A program made the position numbers and the translations under genes. From Drosophila persimilis (lineage: Eukaryota > Arthropoda > Insecta > Diptera > Drosophilidae), in the NCBI RefSeq assembly GCF_003286085.1, contig NW_020825343.1, positions 310,001 through 374,000 of the forward strand: 64,000 nucleotides of DNA, written 5' to 3'. The notes under the pieces were generated by a model that saw only the letters and a list, made by a program, of their open reading frames with translations, ran no database searches and was not told the origin of the DNA. Every line of letters starts with the position of its first letter. The stretch's first letter is position 1. Positions 1-11,899 of the stretch are shown piece by piece.

Positions 1-3000
1 AATAGAAATGATAGAACACAAATTCATTTGCTGCAGAGTAATTTCAGCGACTGCCACAGTTCTTGGAAATTTCATATTTGTTGAAATTCAATGCTCTCTA
101 GTTGTGTGTTTGAGTGTGTGTGTGTGTTTGTTTCCAATTCCAAGTACTTGGGCACTCAATGGAAAAGTCAAGAAATTTATTTACTAATTTTGATGGATTT
201 TCCAAATTAAGGGGTTCTTGGAATTCAACATTGAAAAGCAGGTGAATGGTAAAATATATCCCTTGAAATGTGAAAAGTGAAACTCCCGCGTTTTGTACTT
301 TCTTCGGAAATTATGAATTTCCGAACTGCAGAGAACACTGTAATCCGTGGCTTGGGACATCCTATTATGCCCTACCCACCGGCCCCAGCTAACCTTTCGC
401 TTATTAGCTGGTAGAGGGGCGTCGGCGTCACATTCAGTCCAATCTTATTATGCTTTCCATTCCAGCAGTGAGGAGAAAGAGTGTGGCAGGAGGAAGCAAG
501 ACAAGCCCAAGGTAATGCCACTGATTGTGATTACTGTGTCGTCACGTTGCCAGTGTCTGTGTGTCAACTATGCTATGCGATGCGATGCGATGCTAGCTCT
601 GCTATGGAACAGCCAACGCTCCCCAAAGTATGCTAAACATTTAAGAAATTGAAATTTATAAAACGACAGCCAGGACAGCAGCAACGTAGCTCCAGCCAAA
701 TGTAATGCCAGACAGAGCCAGAGATTTCCTCAAGTCAATGGCTTCAATTTGCTTTTACGAGGCACTGAGACAGTGGGATGGAAGGATGGAAGGGGGTGGA
801 ATAAACTATTTCTGGGATGTGCCAGGGAATGTTGTTTCTGCGGAATGCCAGTAATCTCTGGCCGTCGTTGTTGTGTGTTCTGTGTCGTGTTGCTGCTGTA
901 GCTGCAGCATCATTTGCAAAATGTAATTGCAGCAATTCTCGTAAATTTGTGTTTCTGAATTGTTCGTCGCATTAAAGTTAATTTCACTTGTCCTTTGTTT
1001 TGCACTCTCTCTCTCGCTTCGGCCACTATTTCAGCATTAGAAAGGACGAAACTTTTCCCTCGGCCTGCCTCAAATCAAAACACATTTGTCACCGCGACGC
1101 GACGGCCTGTTGCACATCAGCCAGCCAGTGGAGTCGGTCGGCATCGAGAGCTTTTCGCTCTGGAAGCTCTTTTTTTAGGCCACCATCGAGAGAGAGATAG
1201 AGAGAGAGAGAGAGAGCCACGAATTTCGACCAGTTTTCGTTGGCTTGGGATTCTTTGGGACTTGTCCATTATGCTAAGTGCGCCCTGGCACGCTTTGATG
1301 CTGCCAATTTCTATGAGGGGATCGGGATCCCTGCCAGCCTCTACCGATGCCTCTAGCCTTTGCCTCTTGCCTTTGCCTTTGCCTTTGAATTGTTTTTGTT
1401 AAGCACAAGCACACATTAGGCTGCAGAGATGGTTATTAGGCCAGAGTAGTTGGCCCACAGCACACAGGTAGTTAAGCGTTTGGGCCAAGAGATAAAAATA
1501 ACAGCTGCAAAGGTGGCAAAAAAGAGAAAGATTGCAGTTTCGTTGTTGTACTCGTGATGGAATTAGTAGAGGGGCAAGTCCTCCTCGCTCAAAGAGTACC
1601 AGCAGGATGCAGGCTGTCTGAGATGCTAATTGGATTCGCTTTAATTGGATTAACCTGGCAGATGAGCAGCAGGACCAGCAACAGGACGGGCAGGACGAAC
1701 AGTACGGAGTAATCAGGCCAAATTCTAAGGCAACTTTTCGACAGCTCAAAGCTGGCAAAAAACAAAAAAAAAACAGGTAAAAAAAGGTGGCAACCATGTG
1801 GGAAATTAAGCAGAAAAGTCGACTAAGCCTTTGAATGGAAAATCGTCAGAGGGCTGTTCATAAAATATGCATTCCCTGTCAAGGATAATTAGAGTAGGAA
1901 TTTGCGGTGAAATACATGTCGGAAAGTGGATATATTTAAATGATTATTATCATTTAATTCCTTAAATGCCTTCAAGGTTTCCAAGCACAAAAGCAAACAG
2001 GATTCTCCACGCAAGAGTGGAGTGGAAATCCGGCCACTTTGTTGCCAAAACTATTCTTACCACTAAACACCAGAACAAACCAGAACAAACCGCAATTTGT
2101 TTTGGTTTCTAAAAGTCTAAGAATAGCAGCAGCAGCAGCAGCGGCATCTTCCTGCCGGGTCTGGATCTGTGATGAAATGCAAAAGTTTTTTCGAGAAGCA
2201 ACCAAAAATCACGAACGTAAATCAGTTAACTTGTAAACAACATAGATAGACACGTACACACACATACATACACCCACACCCACACACCTGTCTGTCTGTA
2301 AGTCCTGGCAGCGCTATCCTGTAAAATAACTTTGGCACATGTCCCTCCTGTCACCTCATTTGCAAAATTGAAAGTCAAAAGTTGTGCGACAAAGTTGTGC
2401 AGGGCTGCAGGATGCCTCTACGGAGAGGAGGGGGGTGGGTGGGATCTGTGTTCATGCCGTGCCCTAGGTGGCAGCAACAGCATGTTCTCTGTCTCGTGTG
2501 TCGCGTGTGTCGCGTGTGTCGCGTGTCTCCTTGTTTGATGTAAAATAAATTGACATTTAGTTGTCGATGTAAAGGCAGAGAGATATTCCCTCTTTCCAGC
2601 CCTGCCCGGCCCTTCAGCAATCTACTGCCTGCAAGTGTCAGAACGTGTTAATAGATTCCCAACGTTGTCAACTTTCGTCGAGATATATATTTAGTTGCAT
2701 ATTTAAATTTTCGGTACCATATAGCCCAGGATCACAGGTATGTCGACACATTTCCTTGGCACATCCCACAATGGCAGCACCTTGACACACACACACACAC
2801 ACAGGCACAATCTACATACAGTGTGCTCCTTCGAGTACTACTGAATGTTGACACATTTTGGGTTTTTGGCTGGCTCCACTCCGACCATCGTACATGTCCC
2901 CTGGCGGCTTTGGCTTTTGCGTTGGCTCCTGCTGCTGCTGCTCCTACTCCTGTGATTGCATATCTAAGAAACAACATCCACAACTCTCGTATGTGTGTGT

Positions 3001-4448
3001 GTGTGTGTGTGTGTGGGGGCTGTGCTTTCATTTAGCTGGAAAAGAGTCTAGTGGGACGTTAGTTAGTTATCGTTAGAGAGATGGGGCGAGAGAGAGAGAG
3101 GTAGAGAGACTCACCTTTCAATATGCATTCCATTTGCATTTCTAATTTCGTTTCCAGCCCCTGGTGCCCTGAAGCCACAAATTGTACCTTAAACTGGGGC
3201 CTGGCATGGCATGCCTTAAAGTTTTTCATTTAATTAGTCCGATGGTCAATCAGGTTCAACATTTGATTAACAGTTGACAATTTTAGGAGCTCAACACTAT
3301 ACCCTACCCCCGCCTTCGCCTTTCGCGGAACCAAAAAATAAGAAACAAATGATTGCACTTGATTTGTATTCATGTCTTCATTTATATGGAAATTATTAGT
3401 GCCATTTGTAGCCAGAGCCACCCCTCGAGCCAAACGAAGAGAAGAACAAAACAAAATAATAAAGAAATAAAGACACAAGAAATTGTGAAATTCTCATAAA
3501 ATGGCATTTAGGCATTTTGGTGGGTGGTGGGGGGAAGAGAAGAAGAGAAATGAACCATGGCAACCATAATGTCGCATGCTCCATGTCTCTGGCTCCATGT
3601 CCCATGTTCCATGTCTCATGTCGCATGTGACCTTGGACCAAGTTGCCTGCTGGCATCCGTCCTCCTTTTGGGCCTCTCTTGGCTGTCCTTTTTGTATTGT
3701 TTTTGTATTCTCTCGGGAAGCAGCCAGCGACCATAATGTTTGCATAATTTACTTGCGTTTTGCGTTTAAAGGTTTTCAAATTACTTTTTAATTTGCTTTT
3801 TCTTGGTCTTGAGTTACGCGCGCGGACAAAACGGCGATGAATGGCAACAACAACAACAAACCAACAACAAGTCGAATAAATATGCAAATTTTTTCATCCG
3901 CCCCCACACTTTCTCTTTCTTTGTCTCTCTTTTGAAGAGTTCTTCATTGGAAAATGGTTAAGGAAATAAAAAAGGGAAAATCATCGGCCATATGGGAGCA
4001 GAGCAGACCTTTTGCTGCTGCCATTTCTTTTGGTTATTATTTTTGGTTTTGAGTAGCTCTGGGAATCAATTTCTTAGGGGTTTTTCTCTTCGGAACGAAA
4101 TGAGGTTGGATTTCACTGGAAGTTAAAGAAAACGTAAATACACTCTAATGGAATATAATTTCCCTGGAAATCTTATAGTAATGCAAGGTCAGAACATCCT
4201 TCGTGAACTGGGCGCAGGGCAGGGGTGGGGACGGGGCAGGGGCAGGGGCAGAACACTTTCATCGATTGCCATTTTCAGTGCCGTAACAAAAGACATATTT
4301 TCGCAGCAAAAGAATGGCGTTGCATGGCAGCAAAAGGTCTTTCACTGCGATTAATATTGCAGAGAGAAAGAGAGAGGGAGAGACGGAGGGAGAGAGAGAG
4401 AAAGAGTATTAATTATGCATGTAAACGGCAAGCGGCAGGGATGTGAAT
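1..4448. other. Non-coding flank, no gene seen
   Basis: No reading frame here looks like a protein on either strand; the open stretches are short, low in complexity, and have no usable splice sites joining them. What can be seen is simple sequence: a GA run at 1190-1218, a GTGTCGC-type tandem repeat at about 2495-2527, a CA run near 2785-2805, a TG run at about 2994-3014, and a run of CATGTC-like words at 3571-3630. It may be intergenic DNA or part of a large intron of a gene lying outside the window. Confidence 0.6.
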
Positions 4449-4471
4449 GGGGGGGGGGGGGGGGGGGGGGG
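4449..4471 (+). repeat. 23-bp poly-G tract
   Basis: An uninterrupted run of G that is unusually long for fly DNA. An equally long run of C lies at 12448-12470. Such runs are prone to slippage and to sequencing length error, so the exact count is uncertain. Confidence 0.9.
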
Positions 4472-4671
4472 TTGCCAGTTTCTGTTACGCGCCAGATAAA
4501 AATGGTTGCATGAATGGCGAAAGCCAAAGGAAGCCAAGCATCAAAAGCCAGCGAAACTTTTGCTTGCAACTGCAACATCGTCTACTTGCACCCAACGCGG
4601 ACTTTTTGTCACTAAGGTGGCACCTCGCTATCTTTCTATCCTTCAGTAGCACCTCTCTGGTATTCCTTTAA

Positions 4672-4702
<31 letters not shown>

Positions 4703-5187
4703 TCCTGTTCCTGCCCCCAACAATGATAAGCCTCAGAGAAGCTGTTCTCACTCGTGACTCGGCGACTCGTCGACACTCGACAGGGGCTCATTTGTAATTC
4801 CACTCGACCCAGGACATTGATGGCAGCAGAGTGGCAGCAATGCACTTGGCATTTGGATTGTGCATCCTGGCAAGGCCTCCTTATTGGTAAGCACGTCCCA
4901 GGCGGCCTCCCGACGCCTGCCTGCTTACCCCTAATGGCTCTGTGACCCAGCTCTAGCTCTGGTTCTGGTTCTGTCCTGGCTCTGTTTCAATATTGATGCA
5001 TGCTAGCACGCCGCACCGACAAGCACCTCTTGACACCGGGCTCCTGACACCCCGAGCCCGAGCCCAGGCCCAGGCCCAGGCCCTGGCCCTGCTCCTGGCT
5101 TTCACCTTGCGGTCTTGTGTCAATTTGGTACAATTACTTTGGCTCTGCCGCCGTTTGGCATAAATTAATTGCACTACTGGGTACAGT

Positions 5188-5224
<37 letters not shown>

Positions 5225-5774
5225 TACACGCGCAGGCAGTGCAAGTGATATATGCCACACATACAGTTAAGGCCTCATTGCCACGTAATTAAAATTGTGC
5301 CAGCAGTAAATCAAACTGATGACGTGAATGCCATGCAGGGGACGGGGTGAGGGGTGACACTAATGGCCGAAATTCAAGATTGATTTATGCCCCAAAGAGC
5401 CAGAGTCTTTGTCTAAACAAAATCCAGTGAAACTATGGACATTTTCCTGGTAACAAGATTGAGGCGAAGAAAAAATTCAATTGCCTACTTATTGGGGCGC
5501 ATCTGCCACTTGATGACGCCGCCGCAACCCATTTTTGTATGCCACATGTCAAATGAATAACCAAACAGCTTAACAAATAGATAAATAAATAAACAAACAA
5601 GCATTGAAAGAAAGGGAAGCGAAAGGAAGGAAAGGAAAGGGAAAACCTCTGTGCAAATAGAGCGAGTTTTCACGCAGCTGAAAAGCTGAAAAGCAAATAA
5701 AAACTGAAAGCCTCAAAGCTGAAAAATCAAAAAGTGAAAAGTTGTAAACAAAATGCGTTGTATTAACGCCTCAT

Positions 5775-5857
<83 letters not shown>

Positions 5858-6300
5858 AGCCACACTCCATATCGATAGGGAGGATAGTAGAGCTGAAGCA
5901 AGCCCCCCCCCTCACTGCCTCACCACCCCAATATTTATGTGCAATCAGCCCGACACGTAGTATGTGGATGGATACGTGCGTGCTTGGATACGCCCCACCC
6001 GCCCTGTTCCGTTCTGCCCGACATTGACACCCAGAAAAAAAAAATAAAGAAAGAAACGGCCAAAAGCAAATGCCACTAAAACCGAGAAACCCAAAAAACA
6101 ACTACGAGGGCGAGAAGGGGGAACGAGAACGCACTGACCTTTAAGGGCTAAGATGATGGGCGGTGGAGTGGGCGGATGCGGACGTTAAAGGCGAATGCTG
6201 GTGTGTGTGTGTGTACCATTCCATATTCGCCATATGTGTTTGTGTTTGTATTTCGGGCAAACACACATTACACTGACCAACAGGAGTGGGGAAGGACCTT
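4472..6300. other. Non-coding stretch with CA microsatellites
   Basis: No gene is seen. There is a CCCAGG-type tandem repeat near 5048-5090 and a CA run at 5188-5216. Apparent reading frames across the CA runs are repeat artefacts made of Val-Cys or His-Thr alternation. Confidence 0.6.
5777..5852 (+). repeat. (CA)38 microsatellite
   Basis: A perfect or near-perfect CA dinucleotide run of about 76 bp, the longest dinucleotide repeat in the window. It should be highly polymorphic in populations. Confidence 0.95.
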
Positions 6301-6400
6301 TTGAATGCTGAGAATATTAGTAATAATAGTAGCAATAATAATAATTATGGTAGTAATAATAATAGGGATAAAAATCCTAATAATAATATAATAAAAATTC

Positions 6401-6474
<74 letters not shown>

Positions 6475-6877
6475 GTAATAATGTGAAATTAAACGATCTA
6501 TGTTTACTCACCAATCCCAACAATTTCCATAGACTTAAGACATATAATATACTCATGCCCCGCCCTCTCTCCACAAAGATCCTCAATATTCCACAACACC
6601 GAGCCCATGCAATACGTCTCCCACCCTACCAACAAAAACGCCAAAATAATCCTCGACTGTCTAGATTAAACTAAAATCCTTCACTACATATAATAGTGAT
6701 TATATTATATTATACTATTTATGTACATACATATTTAGTACAATAGATAATAATACTCTAGTGAGCTTAAGGCCACAGTAGCTAAAGCCGCATACTTTGT
6801 TAATACCTAGTTTTAACTATTTATTAGCTTATATAAAATTATAGCGGTAATAATAATAATAGTAGTAATAATAATCT
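6301..6877. repeat. TAA-rich block with an embedded AT-rich segment
   Basis: A long TAA run (main tract 6401-6473, imperfect copies from about 6315) is followed by some 370 bp of AT-rich unique sequence, which ends in a second short TAA/TAG run at 6849-6876 with the same mix of TAA and TAG units as the first. Trinucleotide TAA tails are typical of I-clade LINE 3' ends, so the segment could be the 3' end of an old LINE lying next to another TAA tail. I see no reverse-transcriptase motif, so the family is not established. Confidence 0.45.
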
Positions 6878-9604
6878 GTCTTGTTTTTCTGTGATTCAAA
6901 TTTAAATTTCCTTCCTTTCCGCATTCTGTACTTCAGTGTCGTACTTGGCGCCTTTTTGTTTAGGCCGTGCAAACTTTTCTTTGTGCATTGTTGCTGTTAT
7001 TTTTTGTTGTTGTTGCTTTCGCTGTTGTGACGGGTACTTCACATACATATCCCCAAAAAGTTGTTTGCTAATGTGCTCGCTCCACGAGTATTCATGGCTA
7101 TGACAGCTGGCTCTTTGGCTCTGCTGCCCTCCGCCTCCACCATCGTTCTCCATTGCGCTGTGCAATTAGAAAGGTTGAAGCCCCTCGGTGCCCCCCTATA
7201 AACCGTTCAGCATACGCACCGGGTGGCCGCTCTGATATTCTGTATGGCAATTACATGGCCGCAAGCTAAAGCCACCGCACCCGCCCCCGCCACCGCTCCT
7301 GTGTCCACAATTTGCAGTCAATTATGCAAAATAAGCATCACATCATCATCCCACATAAACACAACCCTAACAACAGCTCTCTCTCTCTAACTCTCTCACT
7401 CACCCTCTATCTGTGTCTCTTTCTCTGAGCCCCTTTTGAAATTGGTTTGGCCATAATGCAATTGCAAAGCTGGCTTAGACCGCGGCCATGAGGATGGGAC
7501 ATTAACGCAGATAATTAATCGGAGGGGGTGCTCTGCGGATTGCTACCCAACAAACTGAGCGCCGAAGAAGATTTGAAACTCATGTGGGAAAATCCACATA
7601 AATATATTTAAAGAATTTGTACGTTTTCGCCATTGAAATTGTCGATCAGGTGTCCCACCAGAAGCCCCACTGGAATGGGGAAGGGGAATGGGAATGCAAG
7701 TTGTGTCCGGTGCAAACTATGCCAACAATGGCACCCCTCGACTCCCCGCCGTGGAGCTTGGGGGCTCATGGCTCACCTTTGCATAAACAAAGAGAGGGCC
7801 CAGCTATGAATTTTACATTAGAGGCAGCAGCAGGAATGTGCGCCTGCAGGGGACAGAGAGAGAGAGGGGGAGGGATAGCGTAAGGACAGGACATTCTCCT
7901 TATGCGTGAGCGTGTGCAAACATTCCTCTATTTGAAAATTAAATGGATTTCTATTTGACCTGGCTGGCTGTCAGACAAGCAGACCCGTTCCGAGCCAGCT
8001 CCCGGGAGCCGGGAGCAGCAGCAGCAGCAGCACTCAACCACTCCTCGACTTTCGGGGCCACTATCCTCATATCCTCACATCCTCTCACCCATTGGCAAGT
8101 GTATAAAAGTGCGTTTAAGTGTAGATGATGACTGGAAGGCTCCGGGTTCTCTCATTCGGGTTTTTTCGAGTGGCCAGGCCACATGTTCCACCACTCCAAA
8201 CTCCTCCCTCCCTCCCTCCTTGTACCGTTGCCCATCGTTGCCAGGACCCACGTTGGCCACGTCAGCAACAGAGCTGCCTCAGGGATTGGGTTGTTCTGTG
8301 GGTTGTGGGTTCAGGGTTGTGGGCTGTGGCACGGCTGCGAATTCTTGAGTGTTCGTAATGATTGTGGCAAGCAAAACTAAACTAAACTCGACTCTGACTC
8401 CGACTCTGGCTCTGGCTGTGACTGGCAGCCAGTTGTCAGTGTCATCATTGGGTTGGTTTCCACCGCCAGCAATGTCATCATTTTGAAGCACCGCCCAGGG
8501 AAAATAGTGTTAATGATGCTGATCTGTGGAAACCAACACGCGCCGCATCCTCGAGTGCTTTAATGACATTTCTGCTGCCAGCTCCCAGCTCCCCACTCCC
8601 AACTCCCAGCTGCCAACTCTTTCTTTGGTAGTTTTAAATATTTACGGCCATGTTGCGCACTTCAGACGGCAATTGTGTCGTTGCTTGGATACATTGGATA
8701 CGTTTTGTGGTCGCCTGGATAAGCCCGAATGGTCTTCATCTGCTCTAGCTGCGCCTGGCAAATGGTCTTCCCTTGTTAAGGGTTAACGATGACAGGGACA
8801 GAGCCACCCTGGCTAACCAAATTGGCCAACAGCGGTCGGTGGTAACCAAATCTGTGTGCGAATTAAAGCCGAGGCTCTTGAAGCTGATTAAATATATCGA
8901 ATAGAATGTTTTCCTTTCGTTTCGTGTCTTCTGGCCATATGTTTGTTTGGCCAACAACCTCTGGCCATGGCGCTGGCATCGATTGCCCATCCGACTCGAC
9001 TCGACTCGATTCGATTCGCTACGCGTATATTGTAATAAATTGCTTTTGTGAAATTAAATTGATTAGCTTTGATCAGCTGCGCACCAGGAGAATGCCTGCG
9101 AGAAGTGTGGTCTCCGACAAAACACCTCCTCCGGGGCGACTGCTGGCGGAGCCTGGGCCATGGCTCCTCCAATCTGTTTATTCATTCCAGTGTTTGCTTT
9201 GCCCGACTGTCCGACTGGCCGTTGACTGATGGTTTATTACTCCTCCCTCGGCCCTCCTTTGGCCCTCAACTCGGCGTCGGCGTCGGCCTCGGCCTCGGCT
9301 CATTTGGCTAATAGTAAAAGTAATCACATAAGCGGAACCCCCAGGGAGGGGGCGCCCATGAATACGGTTAGAGTTGATGCATGTATGCACGAGTATGTGT
9401 GTGTGTGTGTGCCCACGAGTCCTGAAATTAAGTGAATTGGTCCCGGGATATATGACTGGTTAAGGAAAACGAATTCTAATGAGACAATTTACACGAAAAT
9501 CCCATACAAAAAAGCGTAATGGTCCGATATAACCGAGAACTAGAAGACCCCGATGTTTATTCAATTATCTCCTACAAAAATCTAACAATGTTTCCTGAAT
9601 TTAA
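6878..9604. other. Non-coding stretch, no gene seen
   Basis: Only short unlikely reading frames are present. Simple-sequence features are CT-rich runs near 7379-7425, a CAG run near 8018-8030 and a CCCAGCT/CCCAACT minisatellite near 8580-8620. Nothing else is recognised. Confidence 0.55.
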
Positions 9605-9735
9605 CACCATTTTTTTTTTGCTATTTTTACATGAAGGGTTTTACCTTCAATTGCAATTCCCCACATTCTGTGACGAAGAACTTTCTTTGCAAAGTGCCCA
9701 CCTTTTTTAGCCAATCCATGCAAAACGGCTCAATA
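9605..9735 (+). repeat. Diverged direct repeat, left copy
   Basis: This segment (T-rich run, then a CTTCAATT word, a TTCCCCAC word, AACTTTCTT, GCAAAGTG and TTTTAGCCAAT) aligns in the same order and orientation with 11587-11705. The copies are visibly diverged, roughly 70 percent alike by eye, and about 1.98 kb apart. They could be an old segmental duplication or the ends of an old inserted element. I recognise no family. Confidence 0.55.
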
Positions 9736-10519
9736 GATGAGAGAATGGAATGTCATCTGCACTGACAGCATCTCCGCGATGGCAGCTCTTTAAAGACTGG
9801 TACAAAAATGTTAACAAATACATAGCGACATCGTAAAAGTTCTGCCAAAACCTGGACTACATGTACACCTGCTGGAAAACTCCAAAGCGGCTCCAGCCTA
9901 TCAGCCTCAGAGTCCGAATACTCAGCATTTTGAGGAGCAAAACTTAAGGGAGCCCCACATTGTGGGCCTGATATGAGAATTTCATAGAAGTTCTATGATA
10001 GAACAGGGTTAGCACTCCCAAGAGATTAACCCTTAATCGGAGTCGAAAAAGATTGATAAAAACGGGGAAAATAAAAGAAAATATAGATATGCAAAATATA
10101 ATTTTAGAAAGTATGTAAATAAAATTCGGAAAAAAGAAAACAAAAAGGTACAAAAAGCTGTAGTCAAAAAAGAAACACTCACCTCACCTGTTTCCAAAAT
10201 GTTGCAGCGTTACATCATATTTTCTGTATCCTTTTGACGCGTTTTGTTGTTGTCATTTTTAATTATCGTAGCGTTTAAAATTGGTTTTTTGTTGCATTTC
10301 TTTTGGTTTCCCAACGAAGAACCAAAGCAATTTGAATTTGAAAACGATTGATTCACATGCGGTAAAAAAAAGAACACTCAAATGGTTGGCTGCAATGCGT
10401 TGTACTCAATATTGCACTCCATATTGCCGCTTTATTGTATTTTTATTTTTTACTTGCACTTTCGCTCCCATTTTTCCCTTTTCTTTTCTCGCTTTTCTCT
10501 TCACTTGCATTTAGACGCG

Positions 10520-10843
10520 CGTGCAGCAACTAGAAACACGATTTAATTGACCGCTTAATGAGCTTTGAATGAGTGGTCGGGGGGAAATGAGAAAGCTGGG
10601 ATAAGAGTACATGCGTATTTTACTCTAAGCTCTTCTTAGAAATTCTGCTGCTCTTATCGCTCCCCATCTCAATGATAAAAACGAGCGCGAAAATTTGTGG
10701 CGAAATCATTTCGTAGTGCGTAAAGCTGATCACAAAGAAAGAACTCACGTCACGAAACACTCTATTTAGTTGACCGCTTTGATGAGCGCTTTGAAAGAAG
10801 AGACAGGGGGAACTGCAAGCTGTGATAAGAATGCAGAAGCGTG
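10520..10843 (+). repeat. Diverged tandem repeat, period about 223 bp
   Basis: A block at about 10530-10620 (GAAACAC, ATTTAATTGACCGCTT, ATGAGC, TTTGAA, GGGGGAA, GATAAGA) recurs at about 10752-10843 with the same word order. The word TTGACCGCTT is at 10547 and again at 10770. The repeat lies between the two direct repeats at 9605 and 11587 and may belong to the same element. Confidence 0.5.
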
Positions 10844-11586
10844 CAGGGCGACTCAAAGCTTCGTCGAAGTACGAGAGCGAACGAGCTTATCGTACTTATT
10901 GTATGTGTAACTTCACGAAAGAGGGGTAATGAGAGTCAAAGCTGTGCTTGGAGATCGATGTTCGTTTTTCCCCGTCTCCCTCTCCTCTCACAGCAAAGAA
11001 CGAAAGCGAAAGTACGTGGCCGAGCAAGAGCATAGTTGTGTAGATCACAGAGAAATAATGTAGGTCAAGGCCTCTCTCTCTCTCTCTCGTTTTCTTTCGC
11101 TCTGTTGTCTTGCTCTAAATTAACATGACTCTGTAAAGGCTGGAGAGAATGGGTTTTGTCTCTGTTGGCGTGCTGATAATTCTACATTCTGTGTGAATTC
11201 TCTTGAATCAAGTCTTTTCTTGTTTTTCCACGAAAAGTACACTCATTTCTATCAAGCGGCGACCAAAGTTCGCAGAAGCGTAATGCCCATTCCAATCATT
11301 TCCCATCTGGCTTTAGCTGAATCTTTCCAGAAATTCCCTCCGAGTGGGACACACAGAACTCGTTAGAGAATGACTGATAAGAGGGACAATGATCCCCTTA
11401 ATTGTCAGTTGTTCCGTTAACACCGTTCCGTTCTACCCTCTGCTCTTTTCTTTCATGTCCGATCATGTTCAATTCGCGCATTCATTGCACATTCTCCCTT
11501 AATTCTGTGTTATCTCTAAGCAAAACAACAAAAACATTGTTTTACATTTTGTAATGTGTCCTACATTTCATCCTCTTAATTGAACA

Positions 11587-11705
11587 CACTTTTTTTTTAG
11601 CTGTTTTTGCTTAGAACATCTTCAATTACAGTTCCCACCATTCTCCGGCAAAAAACTTTCTTGGCAAAGTGTCCACTTATTTTAGCCAATTAAATCCAAA
11701 AACTT
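11587..11705 (+). repeat. Diverged direct repeat, right copy
   Basis: This is the partner of 9605-9735, in the same orientation. It shares the T-rich run, CTTCAATT, the TTCCC(A)CCATTCT word, AACTTTCTTGGCAAAGTG and TTTTAGCCAAT. See the left copy for interpretation. Confidence 0.55.
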
Positions 11706-11868
11706 ATTAACGGCAAAGTTTCCTTTAACGTAATTGCAAACTACTTAATCATTTATCCAATCACAGTGCCCCCAGTCGCGTCCGGACAATGCGAATGGAT
11801 CCCAGTGCCACCTCATTCAATTAAACCACTTCCAGCTGATGCAGTGACTTTGTTCCCCACTTTAATGG

Positions 11869-11899
<31 letters not shown>

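Noticed and set aside
5713-6101. Minus-strand frames rich in Cys-Val
   Set aside because: Produced by translation of the CA microsatellite at 5777-5852.
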